The notes beneath the pieces were generated by a model. The model was not told where the DNA came from and did no database searches. It saw only the letters and a program-made list of their open reading frames with translations. From Lachnospiraceae bacterium (GTDB taxonomy: Bacteria; Bacillota; Clostridia; Lachnospirales; Lachnospiraceae): a DNA stretch of 14,891 nt. This document shows, piece after piece, positions 6,960 through 14,340 of this stretch. Both the position numbers and the translations under genes were made by a program. The stretch lies in assembly GCA_021204285.1 (NCBI GenBank), contig JAJPZP010000076.1, positions 1 through 14,891 of the forward strand, written 5' to 3'. The first letter of the stretch is position 1. Every line of letters starts with the position of its first letter.

Positions 6960-7000
6960 TGTATAACCTGCCGCAGTCCGGACCTCCGAACTGGGAGATG
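6960..7000. repeat. Right attachment junction of element A
   Basis: The arm TGTATAACCTGCCGC (6960-6974) is the exact inverted copy of 2647-2661. Five bases later comes the shared core GGACCTCCGAA (6980-6990), followed by cotJC sequence. The predicted crossover dinucleotide is CC at 6983-6984. Confidence 0.85.
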
Positions 7001-7074
7001 ATCAGCTTTGCCATCTCCGGATTGGGATTGGTAATGTTTACGGGATATTCCAGTCTCTTTTCATAATTCCACAT
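6980..7074 (-). pseudogene. cotJC: cotJC, first piece (codons 1-32)
   Basis: The minus strand starts M-W-N-Y-E-K-R-L-E-Y-P-V-N-I and reads to S-Q-F-G-G-P, the N-terminus of CotJC, a manganese-catalase-like spore coat protein made in the mother cell. After the 11-bp core the frame runs into element A and stops at 6880-6882, so the uninterrupted product would be a 64-residue chimera with 31 foreign residues. The start is strong: AAGGAGGTG lies about nine bases upstream, and the ATG directly follows the cotJB TGA. A maintained start and ribosome binding site fit a gene still used after excision. Middle piece: 2535-2644. The last piece lies outside the window. Confidence 0.9.
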
Positions 7075-7347
7075 TCAGCAGGCACCTCCTTCCCAGGGCC
7101 ACGGCTGGCTTACCCAGTCCCATTTCCCATCCATGCCGGTCGCACAGTCGATATTCAGCGGCCCGTAGAGTGCCGCATAGTCTTTCAGTGCCTGTTCGCG
7201 GAGCATTTTATTTTCCTCAAAATAGGCCAGGGCCGCGGGATCCTCCGGATGCGTGTCGAGATAGAGGTTTGACTCCACGACCGCAAAGCTGACCATATCC
7301 ACCCAGTCCAGCATCTGTTTCCTGCTCGGTTTACTGTTCTGTGCCAT
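7075..7347 (-). CDS. cotJB: CotJB spore coat assembly protein
   Basis: This is a 90-residue protein with the CotJB pattern: M-L-D-W-V-D-M-V-S-F-A-V-V-E followed by L-Y-L-D-T-H-P, then Y-A-A-L-Y-G-P-L and a C-terminal W-D-W-V-S-Q-P-W-P-W-E. CotJB is a small soluble partner needed to place CotJA and CotJC in the inner coat. The ATG immediately follows the cotJA TAA and the TGA is immediately followed by the cotJC ATG, so the three genes are tightly coupled. The gene is intact although its partner cotJC is split. Confidence 0.94.
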   Translation of the reverse strand: MAQNSKPSRKQMLDWVDMVSFAVVESNLYLDTHPEDPAALAYFEENKMLREQALKDYAALYGPLNIDCATGMDGKWDWVSQPWPWEGGAC

Positions 7348-7548
7348 TTACCTGCACCCTCCTCTCACGCCGAGAAACGGCTTAAAAAGCTCCGGAAAAA
7401 TTGTGCCGCGGAGGAGGCCTTTCTCCAGATCATAGACTGTATGCCAGTGCTGCCAGGGGACATAATCCATGGCGAGCGGATACTCTTCCCTGCTCATACG
7501 CATGGCCATACCGCCACGATTCGCGGGACATCCCTTAAATTGTTCCAT
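7348..7548 (-). CDS. cotJA: CotJA spore coat-associated protein
   Basis: This is a 66-residue protein containing P-L-A-M-D-Y-V-P-W-Q-H-W and then L-E-K-G-L-L-R-G-T-I-F-P-E-L-F-K-P-F, the usual core of CotJA. It is first in the cotJABC operon, whose products form part of the spore coat and are made in the mother cell. A GGTG motif lies close before the ATG; other starts are possible within the first 16 residues (M14, M16). The stop TAA abuts the cotJB start. Intact. Confidence 0.92.
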   Translation of the reverse strand: MEQFKGCPANRGGMAMRMSREEYPLAMDYVPWQHWHTVYDLEKGLLRGTIFPELFKPFLGVRGGCR

Positions 7549-7584
7549 TTTTCACCAGAATCCTTTCTTTTTCTTCTTTCCCTT

Positions 7585-7612
7585 TATCTTATGTAAGCGC
7601 AAAAAAAAGGTG
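7585..7612 (-). promoter_or_regulatory. Sporulation (sigma-K-like) promoter of cotJABC
   Basis: On the minus strand CACC (7612-7609), 15 bases, then CATAAGATA (7593-7585) fit the sigma-K form mACm-N16-CATA-N3-TA with one base less spacing. It lies about 40 bases upstream of cotJA. In Bacillus cotJ is sigma-E dependent; the -10 also partly fits sigma-E, but I see no good sigma-E -35. The -35 lies in the stem of the upstream terminator. Confidence 0.4.
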
Positions 7613-7635
7613 ATAGAAATGGTTCTACCACCTTT
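7601..7635 (-). terminator. Rho-independent terminator of the rhomboid-like gene
   Basis: On the minus strand AAAGGTGGTAGAA (7635-7623) pairs with TTCTATCACCTTT (7618-7606) as a 13-bp stem with one G-T pair and a four-base loop, running into eight T at 7608-7601. It ends the upstream transcript just ahead of the cotJ promoter. Confidence 0.9.
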
Positions 7636-7649
7636 TGAGCCTGGTATCA

Positions 7650-8519
7650 TCACTTCCGATGCTCGTGTGTGAAAAGATGATCCTGACAATATTCATAGTT
7701 GCCGACGCATTTGGAGCAGAAGCGGAATTCGAGATCATCGCCGTCTGCCTCCGTACGGCCGCAGATGGCGCAGCGATGATGCCCCTGGCTCTGCGCGGCT
7801 GTGCGTACCTGCTTCGTGTAGGTTCTGCGGCGCTTCGCCTGCTTCGGCGAGAACTTCTCCCTTCGGCTGCTCAGGAAAAAGATGATAAAATTCAACAGCG
7901 ATACGAGCGCCGCCACGCTGTTCGCCCGGTAGGCGAAGATGCCCGCATTCAGCAGTGAAAACCAAAGCGAACTTCCAACCGGTACAAAAAATCCTGCCAG
8001 GATCGTCAGCCCATAATAGACGCCCTCAATGATTCCAAGCCACTTTGCCTTGATCGGAATGATAAAGAAGAGCATAAACTGCACATCCGGAAACAGCGCC
8101 GCGTACACAAGGAAAAGCGACAGATTCAGGTAAAAGGAGCCAAGCGACAGGTTCACGCCCATAATCAGATAAATCAGAAGGCAGGCGATCACATGCAGCA
8201 GCATCCCCGAGAAGAAATACAGGTTGAAGCGGAAGGCGCCCCACTGGTACTCCAGCGCCCGCCCGATCAGGTAGTAAAGATAGAGGGCGAACAGGATGAA
8301 CAGAATACTCGACGAGGGTGGCTGAATGATAAAGGTAAAAATGCGCCAGATCTGCCCGTGCAGAATTGCCTTCGCGTCAAGCGCCAGCCACGTACTGTAG
8401 AGATTCGGCGCGAAAATATCGATTACAAAGCCCGCCGCATACAGCATGATAATATAATTCATCAGGTTGTGAATCGCGTATTTCCCGAACCTGCGCTCCA
8501 TCCTGTCAAGCCACTTCAT
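7650..8519 (-). CDS. Rhomboid-like membrane protein with C-terminal zinc ribbon
   Basis: This is a 289-residue protein. The first 215 residues contain about six hydrophobic spans in a rhomboid-like arrangement (an initial short span, L-H-G-Q-I-W-R-I-F-T-F, then several helices). A basic linker (R-R-E-K-F-S-P-K-Q) leads to a cysteine-rich tail with C-A-I-C near residue 249, F-C-S-K-C near 270 and a further Cys/His cluster (Y-C-Q-D-H). I do not find the G-x-S-G of active rhomboid proteases, so it is probably a non-proteolytic relative. The substrate is unknown. The start has AAAGGAGG ten bases upstream. It is transcribed alone, between its own promoter (8554-8582) and a terminator (7601-7635). 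Confidence 0.8.
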   Translation of the reverse strand: MKWLDRMERRFGKYAIHNLMNYIIMLYAAGFVIDIFAPNLYSTWLALDAKAILHGQIWRIFTFIIQPPSSSILFILFALYLYYLIGRALEYQWGAFRFNLYFFSGMLLHVIACLLIYLIMGVNLSLGSFYLNLSLFLVYAALFPDVQFMLFFIIPIKAKWLGIIEGVYYGLTILAGFFVPVGSSLWFSLLNAGIFAYRANSVAALVSLLNFIIFFLSSRREKFSPKQAKRRRTYTKQVRTAAQSQGHHRCAICGRTEADGDDLEFRFCSKCVGNYEYCQDHLFTHEHRK

Positions 8520-8553
8520 CGCAAAAAATCCTCCTTTAGATCAGTTAATTTAC

Positions 8554-8582
8554 AGTATACGCCCGACGCGCCAAAAAAACAA
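8554..8582 (-). promoter_or_regulatory. Promoter of the rhomboid-like gene
   Basis: On the minus strand TTGTTT (8582-8577), a 17-base spacer and TATACT (8559-8554) lie about 35 bases ahead of the ATG at 8519. The -35 is a partial match. Confidence 0.45.
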
Positions 8583-8615
8583 TGCCAGGGGCGGTCTTTC
8601 TTAACGGAAACTTTA

Positions 8616-8644
8616 TAGACTTCACCTGCCTTCATCCATATAAT
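8616..8644 (+). promoter_or_regulatory. Promoter of the activase/dehydratase gene
   Basis: TAGACT (8616-8621), a 17-base spacer and consensus TATAAT (8639-8644) predict a start near 8651. That leaves a leader of about 60 bases containing a tiny ORF (8693-8716) before the main ATG at 8713. Confidence 0.55.
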
Positions 8645-8692
8645 TTATCATGGTTTACGCTGAAAATACGAAAGATGTGAGGTGAAAGGCGG

Positions 8693-8716
8693 ATGAAGCC
8701 GCCGAAAATCATATGA
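8693..8716 (+). CDS. Seven-codon leader peptide overlapping the activase start
   Basis: ATG at 8693 has GAGGTG nine bases upstream and encodes M-K-P-P-K-I-I, ending in TGA that overlaps the activase ATG as ATGA. The activase ATG itself has no good ribosome binding site and no alternative start back to an in-frame stop at 8683-8685. Translation of the main gene is therefore probably coupled to this short ORF. This is inferred from spacing. Confidence 0.4.
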   Translation: MKPPKII

Positions 8717-9867
8717 ATCCATGTTATCGACTGGGAATCGACATCGGTTCCACCACCGTAAAAATCGCGGTGCTCGATGAGGAAAACCATTTTCTGTTCT
8801 CCGACTATGAGCGCCATTTTGCAAATATCCATGAGACGCTGGCAGACCTTCTGGAGCGCGCCACTGAAAAGCTCGGGCCGATCGATATCTGGCCCGTCAT
8901 CACGGGCTCGGGCGGGCTGACGCTCGCACAGTATCTGGACGTTCCCTGCGTACAGGAGGTCGTCGCAGTCGCGGAGGCGCTCGAAACCTACGCGCCGAAG
9001 ACCGACGTGGCGATCGAGCTCGGCGGCGAAGACGCGAAGATCATCTATTTCGAGGGCGGCAACGTCGAGCAGCGTATGAACGGCATCTGCGCCGGAGGGA
9101 CCGGCTCCTTCATCGACCAGATGGCCTCCCTTCTGCAGACTGACGCGAGCGGGCTCAATGAGTATGCAAAAAATTACAAGGCTCTCTACTCGATCGCGGC
9201 GCGCTGCGGCGTCTTCGCAAAGACGGATATCCAGCCCCTGATCAACGAGGGCGCGACGAAGGAAGACCTGGCGGCGTCCATCTTCCAGGCGGTCGTCAAT
9301 CAGACGATCAGCGGCCTGGCCTGCGGTAAACCGATCCGCGGGCACGTCGCCTTTCTCGGCGGTCCGCTGCACTTCCTCTCAGAACTGCGCGAGAGCTTCA
9401 TCCGCACGCTGAAGCTCGATGAGGAGCACACGATCATCCCGAAATTTTCCCATCTCTTCGCGGCTTCCGGCTCGGCTCTCCTCTCAAAGAGAGAGAACGC
9501 CATCCCCGCGAAGGACATGATCGACCGGCTACACGCGAAGATCGAGATCGCCTTCGAGATTGGCCGCCTTGATCCGCTCTTTAAAGATCAGTCCGAGTTC
9601 GAGGCCTTCGAGAAGCGACATGCGCAGGCCACTGTACAGAAGCGGGACCTTGCGAGTTATGAAGGCGACTGCTTCCTCGGCATCGACGCCGGCTCGACGA
9701 CAACGAAGATCGCGCTGGTCGCGGACGACGGCTCACTGCTCTACTCTTTCTATCACAACAACGATGGAAGCACCCTACATATCACACTGGAAGCGCTGAA
9801 AGACCTGTTCGACCATCTTCCCGAGAAAGCGCATATCGTCCGCTCCTGCTCTACCGGCTACGGCTAG
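8713..9867 (+). CDS. 2-hydroxyacyl-CoA dehydratase activase fusion, N-terminal part up to an in-frame TAG
   Basis: These 384 residues are the first segment of a 1,414-codon gene ending at 12957. Residues 7-330 hold one complete ATPase module of the HgdC/BadF type: G-I-D-I-G-S-T-T-V-K at 8-17, G-G-E-D-A-K-I, C126 in G-I-C-A-G-G-T-G and C165 in A-R-C-G-V-F. These cysteines are spaced like the [4Fe-4S] ligands of HgdC. A second module begins G-I-D-A-G-S-T-T-T-K at 323 and is cut at S-T-G-Y-G by TAG 9865-9867. Such proteins use ATP to inject an electron that starts dehydration of 2-hydroxyacyl-CoA or related substrates; the substrate here is unknown. The family normally has Glu at the TAG position (G-Y-G-E), so this is probably a GAG-to-TAG change, a sequence error, or a suppressed stop. 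Confidence 0.88.
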   Translation: MNPCYRLGIDIGSTTVKIAVLDEENHFLFSDYERHFANIHETLADLLERATEKLGPIDIWPVITGSGGLTLAQYLDVPCVQEVVAVAEALETYAPKTDVAIELGGEDAKIIYFEGGNVEQRMNGICAGGTGSFIDQMASLLQTDASGLNEYAKNYKALYSIAARCGVFAKTDIQPLINEGATKEDLAASIFQAVVNQTISGLACGKPIRGHVAFLGGPLHFLSELRESFIRTLKLDEEHTIIPKFSHLFAASGSALLSKRENAIPAKDMIDRLHAKIEIAFEIGRLDPLFKDQSEFEAFEKRHAQATVQKRDLASYEGDCFLGIDAGSTTTKIALVADDGSLLYSFYHNNDGSTLHITLEALKDLFDHLPEKAHIVRSCSTGYG

Positions 9868-9873
9868 GCGCTC

Positions 9874-12800
9874 GTGAAGGCCGCGCTGATGCTCGACGAG
9901 GGCGAGGTCGAGACGATTTCCCACTACTACGCGGCGTCCTTCTTTGACCCGGATGTAGACTGCATCCTCGACATCGGCGGGCAGGACATGAAGTGCATCC
10001 GTATCAAAAATCAGACCGTTGACAACGTACAGCTCAACGAGGCCTGCTCGTCCGGCTGCGGCTCCTTCATCGAGACCTTTGCGAAATCGCTGAACCTCTC
10101 GATCCAGGATTTCGCGCAGGCGGCGCTCTTTGCGCAGCACCCGATTGACCTGGGTACGCGCTGCACGGTATTCATGAACTCACGCGTCAAACAGGCGCAG
10201 AAGGAGGGCGCGGGCGTCGATGACATCTCCGCCGGCCTCGCCTACTCGGTCATCAAGAACGCGCTTTTCAAGGTTATCAAGGTCTCGGACGCCTCCTCGC
10301 TCGGCAGTCACATCGTCGTGCAGGGCGGCACCTTCTACAACAACGCAGTGCTGCGCAGTCTCGAGACGATCGCGGAGTGTGAGGTCGTGCGCCCCGACAT
10401 CGCCGGTATCATGGGTGCTTTCGGCGCGGCGCTGATTGCGCGCGAGCGCTATGAAGGGCAGACGACGACGATGCTGAGCCGCGAGGAGATGGAGGCGCTC
10501 GAATACTCGACCTCCATGACAAAATGCCGCGGCTGCACGAACAACTGCCGCCTGACCATCAACAAATTCTCCGGCGGACGCCACTACATCTCCGGCAACC
10601 GCTGTGAGCGCGGGCTCGGCCAGAAGAAAAAGGAAAATCCTGCACCGAACCTCTTCTCCTACAAGCTGAAACGGCTCTTCAGCTACGAGCCGCTCCCGGA
10701 AGCGGAGGCTGTGCACGGCCTCGTCGGCATTCCGCGCGTGCTGAATATGTATGAGAACTACCCCTTCTGGTTCACCTTCTTTACGAAGCTGAAGTACCGG
10801 GTGGTGCTCTCCCCCGACTCGACCCACGAGATCTACGAGCAGGGCATTGAGTCGATTCCCAGCGAATCCGAGTGTTATCCGGCCAAGCTGGCGCACGGCC
10901 ATATTATGTGGCTATTGCAGCACAACATTCCGTTCATCTTCTACCCCTGCGTGCCCTACGAGCGGCAGGAGTTTGCGGACGCGAACAACCATTACAACTG
11001 CCCGATCGTCACCTCCTACGCGGAAAATATCAAGAACAACGTGGAGGAGCTGAAAAGCGAACAGGTCGATTTCCGCAACCCCTTCCTGAGCTTTGAGTCG
11101 CTCGAGATATTGACAAAACGGCTGATCGAAGAGTTTGAGGGCGAGCAGGGTATGACGGCGGCGGAGATCACGGAAGCCGCGAAGGCGGCCTGGGAAGAAC
11201 TGCGTCAGGAGCGCCTTGACATCACAAAAAAAGGCGAGGAGACCCTGAAATGGATGGAGGAGCACCACGCGCACGGCATTGTGCTGGCCGGTCGCCCCTA
11301 CCATGTAGACAATGAGATTAACCACGGTATTCCCGAGCTGATAAACGGCTACGGACTCGCCGTGCTGACTGAGGACAGCGTCTCACATCTGCTCTCGGGC
11401 GAACGCCCCTTGCGTGTTATGGACCAGTGGATGTACCACTCCCGCCTCTATGCGGCCGCGGACTTTGTAAAGACGCGCGATGACCTCGACCTGATTCAGC
11501 TGAACTCCTTCGGTTGCGGGCTCGACGCTGTGACGACCGACCAGGTGAACGAGATTTTAAGCAATTCAGGAAAAATCTACACCTGCCTCAAAATCGACGA
11601 GGTCAGCAACCTCGGCGCGGCGCGCATCCGCGTGCGCTCGCTGCTCTCAGCCATCCGCGTGCGCGAAAAGAAGCAGGAAAAACGCTGCATCGTACCCTCA
11701 TCCTATGAGCGCGTGCTCTTTACCGAGGAGATGCGGAAAACCTACACCATTCTCTGCCCCGACATGTCGCCGATCCACTTCAATCTGCTGCAGCCGGCCT
11801 TCCGCTCCTGCGGCTACAAGATCGACGTACTGCCGCGGGCCGGCCGGAAAGCCGTAGATCTCGGCCTGAAATATGTCAACAACGACGCCTGCTATCCCTC
11901 ACTGATCGTCGTCGGACAGATCATGGAAGCTGTCCTCTCCGGTCGCTACGACCTTACGAAGACCGCCATCCTGATCACCCAGACCGGAGGCGGCTGCCGC
12001 GCGTCGAACTATATCGGCTTTATCCGCCGCGCGCTGGAAAACGCGGGTTATCCGGATGTTCCGGTCATTTCCGTGAACTTAAGCGGACTCGAGAAGAACC
12101 CGGGCTTCAAGTATACGCCGGAAATGCTGATCAAAGCGCTCTATGGGCTGATCTTTGGCGATCTGTTTATGAAGGTGCTCTACCACACCCGCCCCTACGA
12201 GATCGTACCGGGCGAGGCAAACCGGGTCTATGAGCAGCTGAATGAGCGCTGCAGCCGGTTCCTGATGCAGAAACGTCCATCCTGGAGGGGCTTCAAGCGC
12301 CTGTGCAGTGAGATCGTCGAGGAATTCGACCACATCCTCGTGACGAATGAGCAGAAGCCGCGCGTCGGTGTCGTTGGGGAGATCCTCGTGAAGTTCTCGC
12401 CGTCCGCGAACAACGGCCTCGTGGATCTTCTCGAGGCGGAGGGCGCGGAGGCGGTCGTGCCGGATCTCATGGACTTCCTGCTCTACTGTTTCAAGAATAC
12501 GGAGTTCAAGGCGCAGTACCTGGGCAAGAAAAAAAGCACTGCCCGCATGGGGCGGCTTGGCATCCGGGCGCTCGAATTTTTCCGCGCTCCGGCAAACAAA
12601 GCGCTGGCAAAAAGCCAACACTTCTATCCTGCCTCAAATATCGACCATATGGCCGATATGGCAAAGGAGATCGTCTCCCTCGGCAACCAGACCGGCGAGG
12701 GCTGGTTTCTGACCGGCGAGATGCTCGAGCTGATCGAGAATGATACGCCGAACATCGTCTGCACGCAGCCCTTTGCCTGCCTGCCGAACCACATTGTCGG

Positions 12801-12957
12801 CAAGGGCGTCATCAAGGAGCTGCGCCGCCGTAACCCGGAGGCAAACATCGTTGCGATCGACTACGACCCCGGCGCGAGCGAGGTCAACCAGCTGAACCGC
12901 ATCAAGCTGATGCTGAGCACAGCCTGGAAGAACCTGGAACGGCGGAAAGAAGCCTGA
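9874..12957 (+). CDS. 2-hydroxyacyl-CoA dehydratase activase fusion, C-terminal part after the TAG
   Basis: The same frame continues beyond TAG 9865; GTG 9874 is the first possible restart but has no convincing ribosome binding site. Numbering along the full gene, it completes the second ATPase module (D-I-G-G-Q-D-M-K; C445 and C484, spaced 39 like C126/C165). A cysteine cluster follows (C605, C608, C612, C631). Next come a DUF2229-type domain starting V-G-I-P-R-V-L-N and an HgdB-like domain with G-R-P-Y-H and T-Q-T-G-G-G-C1095-R. The whole resembles the long single-chain activase/dehydratase proteins of about 1,400 residues common in Clostridia. The part after the TAG has no further stop and good conservation, so loss of function is recent, apparent only, or absent. 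It ends with TGA before the hairpin at 12988-13017. Confidence 0.88.
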   Translation: MKAALMLDEGEVETISHYYAASFFDPDVDCILDIGGQDMKCIRIKNQTVDNVQLNEACSSGCGSFIETFAKSLNLSIQDFAQAALFAQHPIDLGTRCTVFMNSRVKQAQKEGAGVDDISAGLAYSVIKNALFKVIKVSDASSLGSHIVVQGGTFYNNAVLRSLETIAECEVVRPDIAGIMGAFGAALIARERYEGQTTTMLSREEMEALEYSTSMTKCRGCTNNCRLTINKFSGGRHYISGNRCERGLGQKKKENPAPNLFSYKLKRLFSYEPLPEAEAVHGLVGIPRVLNMYENYPFWFTFFTKLKYRVVLSPDSTHEIYEQGIESIPSESECYPAKLAHGHIMWLLQHNIPFIFYPCVPYERQEFADANNHYNCPIVTSYAENIKNNVEELKSEQVDFRNPFLSFESLEILTKRLIEEFEGEQGMTAAEITEAAKAAWEELRQERLDITKKGEETLKWMEEHHAHGIVLAGRPYHVDNEINHGIPELINGYGLAVLTEDSVSHLLSGERPLRVMDQWMYHSRLYAAADFVKTRDDLDLIQLNSFGCGLDAVTTDQVNEILSNSGKIYTCLKIDEVSNLGAARIRVRSLLSAIRVREKKQEKRCIVPSSYERVLFTEEMRKTYTILCPDMSPIHFNLLQPAFRSCGYKIDVLPRAGRKAVDLGLKYVNNDACYPSLIVVGQIMEAVLSGRYDLTKTAILITQTGGGCRASNYIGFIRRALENAGYPDVPVISVNLSGLEKNPGFKYTPEMLIKALYGLIFGDLFMKVLYHTRPYEIVPGEANRVYEQLNERCSRFLMQKRPSWRGFKRLCSEIVEEFDHILVTNEQKPRVGVVGEILVKFSPSANNGLVDLLEAEGAEAVVPDLMDFLLYCFKNTEFKAQYLGKKKSTARMGRLGIRALEFFRAPANKALAKSQHFYPASNIDHMADMAKEIVSLGNQTGEGWFLTGEMLELIENDTPNIVCTQPFACLPNHIVGKGVIKELRRRNPEANIVAIDYDPGASEVNQLNRIKLMLSTAWKNLERRKEA

Positions 12958-12987
12958 CAAAGCAAAACACCACACACTGACAGCAGG

Positions 12988-13020
12988 AGAACCATCCAGG
13001 CCTTCTTGGATGGTTCTTCT
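12988..13020 (+). terminator. Hairpin after the activase gene
   Basis: AGAACCATCCA (12988-12998) pairs perfectly with 13007-13017 around an eight-base loop and is followed by a short, interrupted T tract. It lies 30 bases after the activase stop and just before the oxidoreductase ribosome binding site. Because the T tract is poor, it may be leaky, or act as an attenuator for the next gene. Confidence 0.6.
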
Positions 13021-13037
13021 GTAGAATGGAGATTATG

Positions 13038-13985
13038 ATGAAATTAAGATATGGAATCCTCAGTACCTCCTCCATCACCCCGCGCTTCATCGCCGCCGTC
13101 CGCGACACCGACAGCAGCGAGGTGCTGGCGCTCGCCTCCCGTAACCTCGATCACGCCAGGGAAAAAGCACGGCTCTGGAACGTACCACGCGCCTACGGCA
13201 GCTACGAGGAACTGCTCGCCGATCCGGACATTGATATCGTCTATGTCTCGATGGTGAACAGCCTGCACTATCAATATGCGAAGATGGCACTGGAGAGCGG
13301 ACACCACGTTCTCTGCGAGAAGCCCTGCACGCTGTCCGCGGAGGACTCCCATGATTTATTTACGCTGGCGCGGGAAAAGGGGAAATTTTTCATGGAGGCC
13401 GAGAAGGTCGTCTTTCTCCCCGTCATGCGGGAAATCAGACAGATGATCGCGGAAGGCGTCCTCGGGAAGGTTACGATGGCGGATTTCTCCAGCTCCTTCG
13501 ACCCTGGCTACAATTCCTGGTTCTTCAGTGAGGAGCTGGGCGGAGGCCCTCTCTACTCGAACGGCATCTACTGCCTGCAGTTATTACAGTATCTTTTCGG
13601 CAGCAAAGTCACGAGAGCGCAGGGGCTCTGCACGCGCAGCGCTACAGGCGTGGAAGATCAGTTCACCATGAGCTTTCTTCTGGAAAACGGACTGCTCGCG
13701 ACAAATAAAACAAGCACCCGCGCTGAGACTTCCCACTCCGGCTGGCTCTACGGCGAAAAAGCACGCGTTGAGATCCCATCCTACTGGAAAGCGCGTGAGG
13801 CGACGATTCATTTTAAGGACGATACGATAAAGACCATCTCCTGTCCCTGCGAGCACGAGCTCGTCTACGAGGTGGAGCACGTTGCGGACTGTATCAAAAA
13901 AGGGCTCATCGAGAGCCCTGTCATGACAGAAGAGATGACCGTATCGGCTATCCTGGTCCTGCGTTCTGTCAAAGAATCCTTTTAA
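13038..13985 (+). CDS. Gfo/Idh/MocA-family oxidoreductase
   Basis: This is a 315-residue NAD(P)-dependent sugar or cyclitol dehydrogenase-like protein. The Rossmann domain begins L-R-Y-G-I-L-S-T-S-S-I, where the usual G-x-G-x-x-G is replaced by a serine/threonine-rich loop. It continues through D-I-V-Y-V-S-M-V-N-S-L-H and C-E-K-P-C, containing the family E-K-P. The C-terminal substrate domain has G-G-G-P-L-Y-S-N-G-I-Y near residue 165, where the family often has G-G-x-x-x-D-x-G-x-H; the usual catalytic Asp and His are replaced here. The substrate is therefore unclear. The open frame starts at 13026, but ATG 13038 is preferred because GGAG lies six bases upstream and the fold begins there. It converges on ung with a 10-base gap. 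Confidence 0.85.
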   Translation: MKLRYGILSTSSITPRFIAAVRDTDSSEVLALASRNLDHAREKARLWNVPRAYGSYEELLADPDIDIVYVSMVNSLHYQYAKMALESGHHVLCEKPCTLSAEDSHDLFTLAREKGKFFMEAEKVVFLPVMREIRQMIAEGVLGKVTMADFSSSFDPGYNSWFFSEELGGGPLYSNGIYCLQLLQYLFGSKVTRAQGLCTRSATGVEDQFTMSFLLENGLLATNKTSTRAETSHSGWLYGEKARVEIPSYWKAREATIHFKDDTIKTISCPCEHELVYEVEHVADCIKKGLIESPVMTEEMTVSAILVLRSVKESF

Positions 13986-13995
13986 ATTTTTTATT

Positions 13996-14340
13996 CTACC
14001 GGTTCTCGATCTGCCAGTCGATCGGCGTCAGACCGTTTCGCGTAAGGAACTCGTTCGTACGGCTGAAATGCCGACAGCCGAAGAAACCACGGTAAGCAGA
14101 GAGCGGACTCGGGTGTGGCGCCTCGAGGATCAGATGCTTTGGATTATTCAGCATCTCCTTCTTGTGGCGGGCCGGCGTTCCCCAGAGCAGGAAGACGATC
14201 GGGCGATCCTGCTCATTCAGCACGCGGATCGCGGCATCGGTAAACTCTTCCCATCCGATGCCGCGATGGGAATTCGCCTGATGCGCGCACACGGTCAGCA
14301 CGGTGTTCAGCAGCATGACGCCCTGGCGCGCCCACTTTTA
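13996..14340 (-). pseudogene. ung: Uracil-DNA glycosylase, C-terminal part after an in-frame TAA
   Basis: After TAA (14340-14338) the same frame reads [16 protein letters not shown], then A-H-Q-A-N-S-H-R-G and the second catalytic motif H-P-S-P-L-S-A, and ends with TAG at 13998-13996. These are standard family-1 UDG sequences in the right order. The fragment lacks the first active-site motif. An internal ATG at 14316 has no good ribosome binding site. Unless the TAA is read through or is an error, no active enzyme is made. Confidence 0.85.

Larger units (their letters stand above)
2634..6990. mobile_element. Element A: 4.3-kb serine-recombinase element in cotJC carrying trkAH
   Basis: This DNA separates codons 32 and 33 of cotJC. 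It is flanked by an 11-bp direct repeat (2634-2644, 6980-6990), so one excised circle would be 4,346 bp. The inner flanks form a 15-bp perfect inverted repeat. Circularising the element puts these arms 18 bases apart around the core, giving an imperfectly palindromic attP typical of large serine recombinases. The matching attB rebuilt from cotJC is also an imperfect dyad. Contents from right to left: trkA, trkH, the convergent recombinase gene and a small divergent ORF. Because the repeats are direct, recombination would excise rather than invert the DNA. Known relatives in concept are the skin element in sigK and the SP-beta prophage in spsM. Confidence 0.88.

Noticed and set aside
2634..6990. 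Invertible DNA segment
   Set aside because: The core repeats are in the same orientation, so recombination would delete the segment; the cotJC pieces on both sides are also on the same strand.
2634..6990. Insertion sequence or composite transposon
   Set aside because: The recombinase is a large serine type, there is no DDE transposase, and the arms lie inside a shared core as att sites do rather than as terminal repeats with target duplication.
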